DNA of 64,000 bases from JANMAT01 sp031359995. GTDB taxonomy: Bacteria; Actinomycetota; Acidimicrobiia; Acidimicrobiales; Ilumatobacteraceae. The translations under genes were made by a program, and so were the position numbers. Position 1 is the first letter of the stretch, and every line of letters starts with the position of its first letter. Of the stretch, positions 54,196 to 63,777 are shown one piece after another. A model generated the notes under the pieces. The model was not told the origin of the DNA, did not search any database, and saw nothing but the letters and a program-made list of their open reading frames with translations. Location: NCBI GenBank assembly GCA_031359995.1, contig JANMAT010000009.1:12638-76637 (forward strand), read 5' to 3'.

Positions 54196-54223
54196 CCCGG
54201 CGAATCTTCGAAGATTCGCCGGG
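54196..54223. repeat. Dispersed palindrome, copy 5
   Basis: A 28-base perfect palindrome (CCCGGCGAATC / GATTCGCCGGG around TTCGAA) between the convergent VWA and LCP genes. Here it could also act as a bidirectional terminator, but the same element occurs inside genes and between divergent genes, so termination is unlikely to be its general role. Confidence 0.85.
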
Positions 54224-54242
54224 CGCGCCGAACCGAACCGAC

Positions 54243-55487
54243 CTAGCGGCAGTTGGGGTCGTCGGGCGGCAGGTAGCCGATGTTGTCCTCGCCGGGGAGC
54301 ACCGTGGTCGCCGCGGCGGCGACGGTCTCGAGCGTCGTGGCGCTGGCCGGGTCGATCGTGGTGGTGGGCGCGGTCGCGTCGACCAACGACTGCTCACCCC
54401 GGAAGATGGCCAGGACCTGCTTGGTGCCGGCGTTGTTGAGCAACGGCCGGATCACGGCCTCGTCGCCCACGATCTGGTCGGTCCCGTCGATGCGGAACGT
54501 GCGCACGGTGGCGGGGTCGAAGTTGCGCAGCTGTGACGCCAGGTCGAGCAGGTCGTTCACCCGCAGCTCGCTGTCGAACTGCACGTACTTGAGTGTGGCG
54601 TCCAGCAGCTTGGCCGCGACCTGCGGGCGGCGGGCACCCTTGTCGATGGCCTTGCGCATGACCCGCTTGATGAAGTCCTGCTGGCGGCGGATGCGCCCCC
54701 GGTCGGACGTACCGTCGTCGACCCACGACTTGCCCCCGTTGGTGGACCACTCGTAGTACCGCGACCGGGCGTAGCGCAGGGCGCCGGTGCCGTCGAAGGA
54801 CACGCAGCCCGCGTCGGGCACGTACAGGCCCGAGTGGGTGTCGCGCGTGGGGTACTCGAAGGAGATCTTCACGCCGCCGACCGCATCGACGATGCTCTTG
54901 AACGCGCAGAAGTCGATCTGCACGTAGTGGTCGATGGGGACGGCGAAGTTCTGCTCGATCGTCTGGATGAGCCGTGACGCGTTGCCGCCGGCGAAAGCGG
55001 CGTTGATCTTGGCCGAGCGGTTCGAGCCGGCCAGCTTCACGAACAGGTCGCGCGGGAACGACAGGATGGCCGCCTGGTTGGTGGCCGGCTCGACCCGCAG
55101 CACCATGATCGTGTCGCTCTGGTTGCCGGTGTCGCCGTTGGCCAGGAACTGGCCGGCGTCCTCGGCGTTGGGGTCGATGCAGGCCCGGCTGTCGGAGCCG
55201 ACCACGAGGAAGTTCACCGGGCGCCCGGGGGCCGCCGCCGGCGCCACGGTGGTCGAGGCGGACGGGTCGCCGCCGGCCCCACCGACGACGAGGGTCGACG
55301 CCACCGCCGGCGGCAGCGTGGGCGCGGGTCGCTCGATGACGATGCGCTGGATCGAGTTGGCTTTGCCGTTGGCGAAGCGCACGCCCAGGGCGGCGCCGAA
55401 GCAGATGAAGACGACCGAGGTGTTGACGAGCAGCACCGCGCGCTGGCCCCACGTCCGTCGGTTGTGCCCGCTGCGTCGCCCCCGCAC
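54243..55487 (-). CDS. LytR-CpsA-Psr family cell-wall ligase
   Basis: A 414-residue membrane-anchored enzyme of the LCP family, which transfers glycans to peptidoglycan. One membrane segment lies at about 22-42 (VLLVNTSVVFICFGAALG); the LCP domain starts with NFLVVGSDSRACIDP and contains SDTIMVLRVEP, AAILSFPRDLFV, and a conserved Arg pair in RYARSRYYEW and RIRRQQDF. The C-terminal tail is Thr/Ala-rich. Among possible starts I prefer GTG at 55487; TTG at 55496 is equally in frame. It begins 43 bases after valS on the same strand. Confidence 0.88.
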   Translation of the reverse strand: MRGRRSGHNRRTWGQRAVLLVNTSVVFICFGAALGVRFANGKANSIQRIVIERPAPTLPPAVASTLVVGGAGGDPSASTTVAPAAAPGRPVNFLVVGSDSRACIDPNAEDAGQFLANGDTGNQSDTIMVLRVEPATNQAAILSFPRDLFVKLAGSNRSAKINAAFAGGNASRLIQTIEQNFAVPIDHYVQIDFCAFKSIVDAVGGVKISFEYPTRDTHSGLYVPDAGCVSFDGTGALRYARSRYYEWSTNGGKSWVDDGTSDRGRIRRQQDFIKRVMRKAIDKGARRPQVAAKLLDATLKYVQFDSELRVNDLLDLASQLRNFDPATVRTFRIDGTDQIVGDEAVIRPLLNNAGTKQVLAIFRGEQSLVDATAPTTTIDPASATTLETVAAAATTVLPGEDNIGYLPPDDPNCR

Positions 55488-55530
55488 GGGCGCCAACGTT
55501 ACCGCCGCGGCGCGGTCGACGCACCGGCGG

Positions 55531-58050
55531 TCAGGACACGGGGGCGAGGACCACCTCGACCGCCAGCTCGGCCGCCTCGGTGGTGACCAGCTCGGCGATG
55601 GAGCCGGCGTCGCGCAGATCGGCGGTGCCGTGCACGAGGGCGGCCAGCAGCGCGGCCGGTGCGGCCACGGTGCAGCGCTCCACGACCGCGCGCTGGGACA
55701 CCTTGGCCTCGGTCTTGGCACGGCGCACGGCCAGGAGCACCGCGCTGGTGGCCTCGAGCACGGCGACGTCGCCGACCTCGGTGGGCGGGGTGGGCCAGGC
55801 GGCCAGGTGCACCGAGCCGGGCTGCCACCACGTCCACACCTCTTCGGTGACGAAGGGCAGGAACGGGGCCAGCAGGCGCTGCAGGAGGCTGAGCGCGGTG
55901 CGCAGCGCGGCCACGGCCGACGCGTCGCCACGATAGGCCCGGGTCTTCACGAGCTCGACGTGGTCGTCGCAGAACCACCAGAAGAACTCTTCGGTGCGCT
56001 CCAGGGCGCGGGCGTAGTCGAACGCCTCGAACGCGTCGGTGGCGTCCTGCACGACGGGCGCCAGCTTGGCCAGCATGGCGGCGTCGAGGGCGCTGGTGAC
56101 CGAGCCTTCGGGCGCCTCGAAGCTGAGCACGAACTTGGTCACGTTGAGCAGCTTGTTGGCGAGCTTGCGCCCGACCTTCATCTGATCCTCGCTGAAGGCG
56201 GTGTCGACACCGGGGCGGGCCGACGTCGACCAGTAGCGCACGGCGTCGGTGCCGTAGTGGTCGAACAGGCTCAGGGGCGTGACCACGTTGCCCTTCGACT
56301 TCGACATCTTCTTGCGGTCCGGGTCGAGGGTCCACCCGCTGATGGCGGCGTTGCGCCACGGCGCGCCGCCGTGCTCGTAGTGGCTGCGCACGACGGTGGC
56401 GAACAGCCAGGTGCGGATGATGTCGTGGGCCTGGGGGCGCATGTCCATCGGGAACACGCGGGCGAACAGGTCGGGGTCGTCCTCCCACTGCCCGGCGATC
56501 TGAGGTGTGAGCGACGAGGTGGCCCAGGTGTCCATCACGTCGGGGTCGCCCATGAAGCCGCCGGGCACGCCGCGCTGGTCGGCGGTGCAGCCGTCGGGCA
56601 CGTCGGTGGAGGGGTCGACGGGCAGCCGGTCCTCGGACGGCACCAGCGGGTGCTGGTGGTCGGGCTGGCCCTCGGCGTCGAGCCGATACCACACGGGCAC
56701 GGGCACGCCGAAGAAGCGCTGGCGGCTGATGAGCCAGTCGCCGTTGAGGCCCTGGACCCAGTTGTCGTAGCGGTGCTGCATGTGGGCCGGGTGCCAGGTG
56801 ATCTCGCCGCCGCGCGCCACCATGGCGTCGCGCAGGTGGGCGTCACGGCCACCGTTGCGGATGTACCACTGGCGGCTCGACACGATCTCGAGCGGGCGGT
56901 CGCCGCGCTCGTAGAACTTCACCGGGTGCTTGATGGGACGCACGTCGCCCAGCAGCTCACCCGAGGCCTGGAGCAGCTCCACGATGCGGCGCTGGGCCTG
57001 CTTGGCCGTCTTCCCCGCGAGCTCGGCGTAGCGGGCGGCGCCCTCGGGCGAGGTGATCCACGCGATGTCGGCCAGGAGGCGGCCGTCGCGGCCGACCACG
57101 GCCCGGGTGGGCAGGTCCAGCTCGCGCCACCACGTCACGTCGGTCACGTCGCCGAAAGTGCAGATCATGGCGATGCCGGTGCCCTTGTCGGGGTCGGCGA
57201 GGTGGTGCGCCACCACGGGCACCTCCACCTCGAACAGCGGGGTGCGCACGGTGGTGCCGAACAGCGGCTGGTAGCGCTCGTCGTCGGGGTGGGCCACCAG
57301 GGCCACGCAGGCGGGCACCAGCTCGGGCCGGGTGGTGTCGATGAGGAGGTCGCCCTGGCCGTCGGTGCGGTGGAAGGCGAGCTGGTGGTAGGCGCCCGCG
57401 GTCTCGCGGTCCTCCATCTCGGCCTGGGCCACGGCGGTCTTGAAATCGACGTCCCACATGGTGGGGGCTTCATGCGTGTAGGCCTCGCCGCGGGCCAGGT
57501 TGCGCAGGAACGCCCGCTGGCTGGCCCGGCGGGCGTTGGCGTGGATGGTCGTGTACAGGTACGACCAGTCGTAGGAGAGGCCGAGGCGGCGCAGCACCGA
57601 GCCGAAGATCTGCTCGTCGATGGCCACGAGCTCGTCGCACAGCTCGATGAAGTTCGGGCGCGACACGGGCACGGCGTGGTGGTCCTTGGGCGGGTCGCCG
57701 TGGAACGGTGGCGTGAACCCGGCCTCGTAGGGCACCGACGGGTCGCAGCGCACGCCGTAGTAGTTCTGCACCCGCCGCTCGGTGGGCAGGCCGTTGTCGT
57801 CCCAGCCGATCGGGTAGAAGACGGCCTTGCCCCGCATGCGCTGGAAGCGGGCGACGCAGTCGGTGTGGGTGTAGCTGAACACGTGGCCCATGTGCAGTGA
57901 ACCCGACACGGTGGGCGGTGGCGTGTCGATGGAGAAGACCTCGTCGCGCCCCTTCGAGCGGTCGAAGCGGTAGGTGCCGTCGGCCTCCCACTGCTCCATC
58001 CATCGTTGCTCGATGCCGTCGAGGGACGGCTTGTCGGGGATCGTCGCCAT
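55531..58050 (-). CDS. valS: Valyl-tRNA synthetase (archaeal-type, short form)
   Basis: An 839-residue class I synthetase. The ATP motif is PTVSGSLHMGH (His53-His56), the second signature KKMSKSKGN is near residue 580, and GWDDNGLPTERRVQNYYGVR is typical of the archaeal-type ValS rather than the bacterial form with GTDHAG. The C-terminal coiled coil of bacterial ValS is missing. The editing domain is present (VALVAHPDDERYQPLFGT). Cytoplasmic, essential. ATG at 58050. Confidence 0.92.
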   Translation of the reverse strand: MATIPDKPSLDGIEQRWMEQWEADGTYRFDRSKGRDEVFSIDTPPPTVSGSLHMGHVFSYTHTDCVARFQRMRGKAVFYPIGWDDNGLPTERRVQNYYGVRCDPSVPYEAGFTPPFHGDPPKDHHAVPVSRPNFIELCDELVAIDEQIFGSVLRRLGLSYDWSYLYTTIHANARRASQRAFLRNLARGEAYTHEAPTMWDVDFKTAVAQAEMEDRETAGAYHQLAFHRTDGQGDLLIDTTRPELVPACVALVAHPDDERYQPLFGTTVRTPLFEVEVPVVAHHLADPDKGTGIAMICTFGDVTDVTWWRELDLPTRAVVGRDGRLLADIAWITSPEGAARYAELAGKTAKQAQRRIVELLQASGELLGDVRPIKHPVKFYERGDRPLEIVSSRQWYIRNGGRDAHLRDAMVARGGEITWHPAHMQHRYDNWVQGLNGDWLISRQRFFGVPVPVWYRLDAEGQPDHQHPLVPSEDRLPVDPSTDVPDGCTADQRGVPGGFMGDPDVMDTWATSSLTPQIAGQWEDDPDLFARVFPMDMRPQAHDIIRTWLFATVVRSHYEHGGAPWRNAAISGWTLDPDRKKMSKSKGNVVTPLSLFDHYGTDAVRYWSTSARPGVDTAFSEDQMKVGRKLANKLLNVTKFVLSFEAPEGSVTSALDAAMLAKLAPVVQDATDAFEAFDYARALERTEEFFWWFCDDHVELVKTRAYRGDASAVAALRTALSLLQRLLAPFLPFVTEEVWTWWQPGSVHLAAWPTPPTEVGDVAVLEATSAVLLAVRRAKTEAKVSQRAVVERCTVAAPAALLAALVHGTADLRDAGSIAELVTTEAAELAVEVVLAPVS

Positions 58051-58077
58051 GGTCCGAGAACGCTAGCGGGCCCCGGC

Positions 58078-58102
58078 CCGGGTATCGCAGTTCGATACCC
58101 GG
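58078..58102. promoter_or_regulatory. Perfect 10-bp inverted repeat before valS
   Basis: CCGGGTATCG, CAGTT, CGATACCCGG: ten-base arms and a five-base loop, 27 bases upstream of the valS ATG and downstream of the DUF4397 gene on the same strand. It could be a terminator of the latter, an operator or a 5' hairpin of the valS message. Confidence 0.5.
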
Positions 58103-58125
58103 AACGGGGCCCGGTCGCAGGGGAG

Positions 58126-58141
58126 GCGCCCGATCGGGCGC
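58126..58141. terminator. Terminator-like palindrome after the DUF4397 gene
   Basis: A perfect 16-base palindrome GCGCCCGATCGGGCGC four bases after the stop of the minus-strand DUF4397 gene. No T-tract follows. Confidence 0.45.
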
Positions 58142-58145
58142 GGGT

Positions 58146-58859
58146 TCAGGAGCCGACGGGGGCCGGCATGGCCACGCTGGTCATGATCTCCTGGGGCTGC
58201 ACGGTGAACTTCCCGCCGATGTCGCCGATGGCGTACATGATGGTGTTCACGCCTTCCTTGAACGGGTAGGCCGTGTAGTAGACGCCGGCCTTCTGGCCGG
58301 GGAGCGTGAGCTTCAGCTCGTAGCGGGCGGCGGGCACTTCGATCACTGCCTCCTGGCCGTTGCTCGCGCCCTGCACGACGCGCAGGCTGCTGTTGGCGAC
58401 CACGTCGATGGCGGGGGCCTTGGCCAGGTGGCGCACGGTCACGCGGGCCTTGCCGGCGGGCACCGGGCTGGTGTCGTTGCTGAACACGCTGATGGTGGGC
58501 GTGCCGTCCGCCGTGAGGTTGGCGACGACGCTCTTGTGGGTGCCGGCCGGGAAGGGCACGGTGCCGGCCAGCACGGCGGGCGAGCTCGCCGCGGCGCCGG
58601 CGCCGCGGATGGCCAGGTCGTAACTGCCGGGGGCGGCCTTGAACGTGATGACCCAACCGAACGGGATCGACGAGAGGATCTTCGAGCCGTTGGCGTAGAT
58701 GTCGACCGGGAAGCCGTTGGCGCCGGGAATGCCGTGGACGATGGTGATGGTGGCCTTGGCCGGGTCGGTGGCGGCGGTGGCCGGGGTGGCGGACGGAGCC
58801 AGGAGGCCGACCGAACCGATCACGGCGGCCAGTCCGGCGAGCAGGGTACGACGACGCAT
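58146..58859 (-). CDS. Secreted DUF4397 protein
   Basis: A 237-residue exported protein with signal peptide 1-30 (MRRRTLLAGLAAVIGSVGLL, then ATPATAA). The mature part has the two-repeat beta architecture of DUF4397: ITIVHGIPGANGFPVDIYAN and VTVRHLAKAPAIDVVANSSL, where the R/V-H-x-x-P-x-x-P-x-V-D-V motif is diagnostic. The function is unknown, but members are found on the cell surface. ATG at 58859 has a good AAGGAGC ribosome site. Confidence 0.88.
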   Translation of the reverse strand: MRRRTLLAGLAAVIGSVGLLAPSATPATAATDPAKATITIVHGIPGANGFPVDIYANGSKILSSIPFGWVITFKAAPGSYDLAIRGAGAAASSPAVLAGTVPFPAGTHKSVVANLTADGTPTISVFSNDTSPVPAGKARVTVRHLAKAPAIDVVANSSLRVVQGASNGQEAVIEVPAARYELKLTLPGQKAGVYYTAYPFKEGVNTIMYAIGDIGGKFTVQPQEIMTSVAMPAPVGS

Positions 58860-58941
58860 AGATGAGCTCCTTGACGTAGGTACGTGTGCAGCGGGTCTAC
58901 GGAACCACCCGTCGGGCCGGATGATGCGTGCCCTACGATCG

Positions 58942-60315
58942 ATGCCTGTGCTCCACCTGTTCGACACCGCCACCGGCTCGGTTCGCGAGCTCGCCCTGCG
59001 CGAGCCCGGCAAGGTGAGCATCTACCTGTGCGGCCCCACGGTGTACGGCCCTCCCCACCTCGGCCACGGCCGGGCCACGGTCACCTACGACATCCTGCGC
59101 CGCTACCTGACGTGGAGCGGGCTCGAGGTGCGCCTGGTGTCGAACATCACCGACATCGACGACAAGATCATCGACCGGGCCAACCGCGAGGGCCGCTCGT
59201 CCACCGAGATCGCCGAGAAGTGCGAGGCGGTGTGGTGGAAGGCCATGGACGAGGTCTCGTTCCAGCGCCCCACCGACGTGCCCCACGCCACCGCCTACGT
59301 CGAGCAGATGGTCACCATGGTCGGCGAGCTCCTCGACATCGGCCGGGCCTACGCGACCGAGGACGGTGTGTACCTGTCGGTGGCCACGGTGGAGGACTAC
59401 GGGCTGCTCAGCCACCAGCGGTTGGAGGACATGCTGACCGGCGGCGGCGACCGCGAGGTGTTCGGCGCCGAGAACAAGCGCCACCCGGCCGATTTCGCCC
59501 TCTGGAAGTTGGCCAAGCCGGGTGAGCCGAGCTGGCCGTCGCCGTGGGGTGACGGCCGGCCGGGGTGGCACACCGAGTGCGTCGTCATGTCGCTCGACCT
59601 GTTGGGCGAGGGCTTCGATCTGCACTGTGGGGGGCAGGACCTGAAGTTCCCCCACCACGAGAACGAGCGGGCCCAGGCCGTGGCGTTGGGCAAGCGCTTC
59701 GCCAACCATTGGATGCACAACGGCTTCATCGTCGACCCGTCGGGCGAGAAGATGTCGAAGAGCCTCGGCAACTTCGAGAACCTGCTCGACCTCATCGAGC
59801 GGGTCGACCCGCGGGCGTTCCGCATGGTGCTGCTCCAGGCCCACTACCGCTCGCCGTTCGCCGTCACGCCCGAGCGGGTCGACGCCGCCCTGAAGGCCGT
59901 CGGTCGCTTCGACGGGGTCGCCCGCCGGGCGGCCCAGGCGGTAACGCCACGGGTGGGGCCCGACGCCGGGGTCATCGACGCGTTCCGGGCCCGCATGGAC
60001 GACGACCTCGACACGCCGGGGGCGATGGCCGTGCTGTTCGACGCGGCCAACCGCGCCAACGCCGCCTTCGACGCCGGCGATCTGGTCACCGCCGCCACCC
60101 TGGTGGGTGCGGTGCACCAGCTCACCGGTGCCGTCGGGCTCGAGCTGAAGGTCGACGACGAGGTCCCGGCCGAGGTCACCGCCCGGGCCGCCGCCCTCGA
60201 CGCCGCCCGTGCCGGCAAGGACTTCGCCACCGCGGACCGCCTCCGGGGTGCGCTGCAGGAGGCGGGTTGGATCGTGGAGACGACCAAGGCGGGCACCACG
60301 GTGCGTCGCCGCTGA
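58942..60315 (+). CDS. cysS: Cysteinyl-tRNA synthetase
   Basis: A 457-residue class I synthetase. Zinc site: Cys30 in LCGPTVYGPP, WHTEC, and HHENE; ATP motifs HLGH (39-42) and KMSKSLGN. The presence of the C-terminal anticodon domain and normal length favours CysS over the mycothiol ligase MshC. A TACGAT -10-like hexamer lies two bases before ATG 58942; a GTG at 58948 (V-L-H-L-F) at a better leaderless distance is an alternative start. Confidence 0.92.
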   Translation: MPVLHLFDTATGSVRELALREPGKVSIYLCGPTVYGPPHLGHGRATVTYDILRRYLTWSGLEVRLVSNITDIDDKIIDRANREGRSSTEIAEKCEAVWWKAMDEVSFQRPTDVPHATAYVEQMVTMVGELLDIGRAYATEDGVYLSVATVEDYGLLSHQRLEDMLTGGGDREVFGAENKRHPADFALWKLAKPGEPSWPSPWGDGRPGWHTECVVMSLDLLGEGFDLHCGGQDLKFPHHENERAQAVALGKRFANHWMHNGFIVDPSGEKMSKSLGNFENLLDLIERVDPRAFRMVLLQAHYRSPFAVTPERVDAALKAVGRFDGVARRAAQAVTPRVGPDAGVIDAFRARMDDDLDTPGAMAVLFDAANRANAAFDAGDLVTAATLVGAVHQLTGAVGLELKVDDEVPAEVTARAAALDAARAGKDFATADRLRGALQEAGWIVETTKAGTTVRRR

Positions 60316-60374
60316 ACCACCGGGCATCCCGTCAACCTGACGCGCCCCCGCGAAACCGTCGATACTGAGCGACC

Positions 60375-61565
60375 GTGTCCGAGCGAGCCCGTCGTCCCTT
60401 CCCGCCGGGGTACTGGACCATCTGGACGACGGTCGCCCTCGACCTGATCGGGTTCGGCATCGTCGCCCCGATCCTGCCGCTCTACGCCAAGCGCTTCGGG
60501 GCGACCGGCTTCGTCGGTGGCCTGCTGTTCTCCACCTTCTCGCTGGCGCAGCTGGTGTGCGCTCCGCTGCTCGGCCGGCTGTCCGATCGCATCGGCCGCA
60601 AGCCCGTCATCATCATCTCCCTGTTCGGCACCGCGGTCGGCAGCTTCCTGACCGCGGCGGCCGGCGGTCTGCCGCTGCTGTTCATCGGCCGCCTGCTCGA
60701 CGGTGCGTCGGGGGCCAGCGTGGCCGTGGCCCAGGGCGCGGTCACCGATCTGGCCTCGCCCGAGGACCGGCCCCGCCTGCTCGGCCTGCTCGGCGCGGCG
60801 TTCGGCGTGGGCTTCGTGATCGGTCCGGCCATCGGCGGGTTGGCCAAGTTCCATGCGTCGTTGCCGTTCGTGATCGCCGGTGTGCTGGCCACGATCAACG
60901 GGCTCGTGGCCATCGTGCGCCTGCCCGAGACCCGTCACCACGTCGACGCTGCCGCGGCCCACGCCCATCACGCGGTGTCGTTCCTGGCGGCCCGATCGCG
61001 ATCGCTGATCACGCTGTTGGTCGTGTCGTTCGCCGCCACCTGTGCCTTCAGCGGGTTCGAGGGCACGTTCTCCCGCTTCGGCAACGCCCGGTTCGGGCTC
61101 ACGCTGGGGTCGGCGGCCATGGTGTTCGTCGGCATCGGCGTGTTCCTGGTGCTGGTGCAGGGTGGCATGGTCGGCCCGGTCACGCACCGGTTCGGTGCAC
61201 CGCGCGCCTACCGTTTCGGTCTCGCGTCCAGCGCGGTGGGTCTGGCGCTGATGGCGACGGCCACGTCGTGGTGGGCGCTGGTGCCGTCGCTGGCGTTGCT
61301 GGCGCTGGGCCAGGGGCTGGCCACGCCGACGATGACGTCGATGGTGGTCGACCGCGTGCCGCCCCACCAGAAGGGTCAGGCCCTCGGCTTCCAGCAGTCG
61401 GTCGGGTCGTTGGCCCGCATCATCGGTCCGGCGGTGGCCGGCAAGCTGTTCGACGTGCGCGTGTCGTTGCCCTACGCGGTGGGCGCGATCATCACGTTCC
61501 TCGCCCTGGCGCTGCTGCTGGTCGAGCGGTCGCCGTCGCTCACTGCTGCCACGGCGGCGGACTGA
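60375..61565 (+). CDS. MFS transporter, drug-exporter type
   Basis: A 396-residue transporter with twelve hydrophobic segments. Motif A reads GRLSDRIGRKPVIIIS between segments 2 and 3 and motif C GVGFVIGPAIGG in segment 5, placing it with the drug/H+ antiporters (TetA-like DHA1). GTG at 60375 with GATACT eight bases earlier suggests a near-leaderless promoter. Substrate unknown. The last 26 bases overlap the end of the convergent acyltransferase gene. Confidence 0.88.
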   Translation: MSERARRPFPPGYWTIWTTVALDLIGFGIVAPILPLYAKRFGATGFVGGLLFSTFSLAQLVCAPLLGRLSDRIGRKPVIIISLFGTAVGSFLTAAAGGLPLLFIGRLLDGASGASVAVAQGAVTDLASPEDRPRLLGLLGAAFGVGFVIGPAIGGLAKFHASLPFVIAGVLATINGLVAIVRLPETRHHVDAAAAHAHHAVSFLAARSRSLITLLVVSFAATCAFSGFEGTFSRFGNARFGLTLGSAAMVFVGIGVFLVLVQGGMVGPVTHRFGAPRAYRFGLASSAVGLALMATATSWWALVPSLALLALGQGLATPTMTSMVVDRVPPHQKGQALGFQQSVGSLARIIGPAVAGKLFDVRVSLPYAVGAIITFLALALLLVERSPSLTAATAAD

Positions 61566-63672
61566 ACACCTGCGTCAGCACGAAGATGTTGGCCAGCAGG
61601 GCCGCGTCGGCCTTGAAGTGGGTGCCGTCCTTGCGCAGCTCCACGCCGTCGCGCTGCTCGAGGCACGCACGGGTGGGGCACGTCCATTCGCCGAGGCGGA
61701 CGAGGCCGAGCGCGCCGCCGCTGCTGCCGGCCACGTCGGCGGCACGGGTGTTCTCGCAGTCGGTCTGGGTGTCGAGGGCGGCCGTGTGTTCGTTGTTCTC
61801 GGCCCGGTAGTAGGCCTGGGTGGTCCAGTAGACGCGGGCCCCGGTGGAGCCGAGGTCGTCGGTGATCCGGCGGATCTCGTCCTGGAACCAGCGGTCGAAC
61901 TCGGCCGAGCAGGGGGCGGCCCACACATCGGGAGCGATCTCGTTCTCGTCGAAGAGCGAGGCGCCGAAGCCGATGATGACGGTGTCGGGCTTCGTGCGGG
62001 CCACGAGAGCGCGGTAGCCGTTGACGGCGTCGGCGCAGCGCTTCTCGAACACGAGGGGCACGGCGCCCTCGTTCAGGCGGCGCTTCATGGGGGCGTGGGC
62101 CATCGGGCAGGCCGGTTCGGCGCCGTTGGTGACCTGGATGCCGAGGCGGCCGGCGTCCTGTCCGGCCTCGATGGCCAGGAACCAGGCGACCGAGTCGCCG
62201 ACGTAGAGGACGCGGGGCGGGCGCCCGGGTGGCGGCTCGACCGGTGGGAGCACGGCGAGGTCGACGGTGGTCGTGGTGGTGGTGGCGGCTTCGGTGGTGG
62301 TGGGCGTCGCGGCGGCGCTCGTGGTGGTGGCGCCGGCCGCAGCCGCCGGTTCGGGTGGGGTGCTGGGCACCGCCTTGGTGACGGTGACGGTGGCGGTGGT
62401 GGCCGCGGTTGCCGCGGTGGTGGTGGCCACGGTGGGCAGGGTGATGGACACCGATGACGCGCCGACCGTCTCGGGCAGGGCGACCGCGCCGATGGCGAGG
62501 GCGGTGACGGCGGTGGCGCCGAGCAGGGGCCGCCAGCGGGGGCCGAACGCGAGCAGGCCGCGCACGCGGATGGGTTGTTCGACCACGCGGTAGGAGAGCT
62601 CGGCGGCGGCGAGCGACAGGGCGATGGCGACGAGGCGGCGCCAGGTGGGGCTGAGCGGCGCCTTGGCCACGCCGAAGCCCACCATGATCGGCCAGTGCCA
62701 CAGGTAGATGCCGTAGCTGCGCTCGCCCAGGTAGCGCAGCGGTGCCCACGTGAGGGGCCGGGCCAGCAGCGGGGGGCGGGCCATGGCGGCGGCGCCGATG
62801 ACGAGGGCGGCGGCGATCGAGCAGGCCAGCAGCCCGCCGTGGTAGGTGCGCAGGGCGGTGCCCGACAACGTCACGAACGAGCTGACGAGGAAGCCGGTGG
62901 CGGCCACGGCCAGGGCCTGGTTGAGGAGCGTGCTGCGCACGGTGCGCCAGGCGTAGAGGGCGGCGACGGTGGCTCCGGCCAGCAGAGCCACGGCGCGGGT
63001 GTCGGTGCCCATGTAGACGCGGCTGGCGTCGAGTGAGCGGTTGAAGGCGATGATCGACCAGGCGGCGGCGACGGCGGTGAGCGTGGCCAGCGTGAGCACG
63101 CGGGCACCGCGGCGTTGCACGGCCCGGAGGAGGACGATGACCACGAGCGGCCAGATGACGTAGAACTGCTCCTCGATGGCCAGGCTCCACGTGTGGTCGA
63201 GCAGCGACGGGCCGCCGAAGTTGGCCCAGTAACCGACGCCGCTGCGCAGGCGCAGCCAGTTGGTCGTGTAGGTGAGGGCCCCGAGGACGTCGATGCGGCC
63301 GCCGGCGGGGCCGTCGATGCGACCGCGGGCCCGTTCGGCCACGGCGGCGACGGCGATGACGACGAGCAGGGCGGGGAGCAGGCGGCGGGCCCGGCGCTTC
63401 CAGAACCGCTTCAGGTCGATGCGGCCGCGGCGCTGGTGCTCGTCGAGGAGGAGGCGGGTGATGAGGAAGCCGGAGAGGACGAAGAAGACGTCGACGCCGA
63501 GGTAGCCACCCTTGAGCCAGTTGGCGTGGAACGCCACCACGACGGCCACCGCGACCCCACGCAGCCCGTCCAGGGCGGGCACGTGGCCGAGCGAGGGGGC
63601 GGGCCCGGTCGCCGGCGGCGGCAGGTCGGCGGGCCGACCGGTCGGCGGCGGGAGGGGGCGGTCAGCGGGCAT
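61540..63672 (-). CDS. OafA-like acyltransferase with C-terminal SGNH domain
   Basis: A 710-residue envelope O-acyltransferase. Residues about 30-385 are the Acyltransferase-3 domain with ten hydrophobic segments (VPALDGLRGVAVAVVVAFHA, YLGVDVFFVLSGFLI, DHTWSLAIEEQFY). After a Thr/Ala-rich linker (about 425-500), an SGNH domain begins with VLYVGDSVAW and ends with DGTHFKAD carrying the catalytic Asp-x-x-His. Such proteins O-acetylate surface polysaccharide or peptidoglycan. ATG at 63672. Its first 45 codons are duplicated almost exactly, inverted, at 63877-64000. Confidence 0.9.
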   Translation of the reverse strand: MPADRPLPPPTGRPADLPPPATGPAPSLGHVPALDGLRGVAVAVVVAFHANWLKGGYLGVDVFFVLSGFLITRLLLDEHQRRGRIDLKRFWKRRARRLLPALLVVIAVAAVAERARGRIDGPAGGRIDVLGALTYTTNWLRLRSGVGYWANFGGPSLLDHTWSLAIEEQFYVIWPLVVIVLLRAVQRRGARVLTLATLTAVAAAWSIIAFNRSLDASRVYMGTDTRAVALLAGATVAALYAWRTVRSTLLNQALAVAATGFLVSSFVTLSGTALRTYHGGLLACSIAAALVIGAAAMARPPLLARPLTWAPLRYLGERSYGIYLWHWPIMVGFGVAKAPLSPTWRRLVAIALSLAAAELSYRVVEQPIRVRGLLAFGPRWRPLLGATAVTALAIGAVALPETVGASSVSITLPTVATTTAATAATTATVTVTKAVPSTPPEPAAAAGATTTSAAATPTTTEAATTTTTTVDLAVLPPVEPPPGRPPRVLYVGDSVAWFLAIEAGQDAGRLGIQVTNGAEPACPMAHAPMKRRLNEGAVPLVFEKRCADAVNGYRALVARTKPDTVIIGFGASLFDENEIAPDVWAAPCSAEFDRWFQDEIRRITDDLGSTGARVYWTTQAYYRAENNEHTAALDTQTDCENTRAADVAGSSGGALGLVRLGEWTCPTRACLEQRDGVELRKDGTHFKADAALLANIFVLTQVFSPPPWQQ

Positions 63673-63777
63673 GGGGTTTGTACAACGTACCGAGGGGACC
63701 CCGTCAGGAACCGGACACCCCGCCCCCGGATACCTCCTCGGCCGTTCCCGACGGGCGCGCTGGTCCCGGCGAATCGC
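63537..63777 (-). repeat. Inverted duplication, left arm
   Basis: The reverse complement of 63537-63660 matches 63877-64000 at 122 of 124 positions by my reading. Similarity continues with more substitutions and a 14-base gap towards the centre, ending in copy 6 of the dispersed palindrome. It covers the start of the acyltransferase gene and its upstream region. Confidence 0.85.

Noticed and set aside
54196..54223. The palindrome family as ordinary transcription terminators
   Set aside because: Fits the copy between convergent genes, but other copies lie inside coding sequence and between divergent starts, and none has a T-tract.
58942..60315. Mycothiol ligase MshC instead of CysS
   Set aside because: Normal CysS length and C-terminal anticodon-binding region are present; the K-M-S-K-S motif and zinc site do not discriminate alone.
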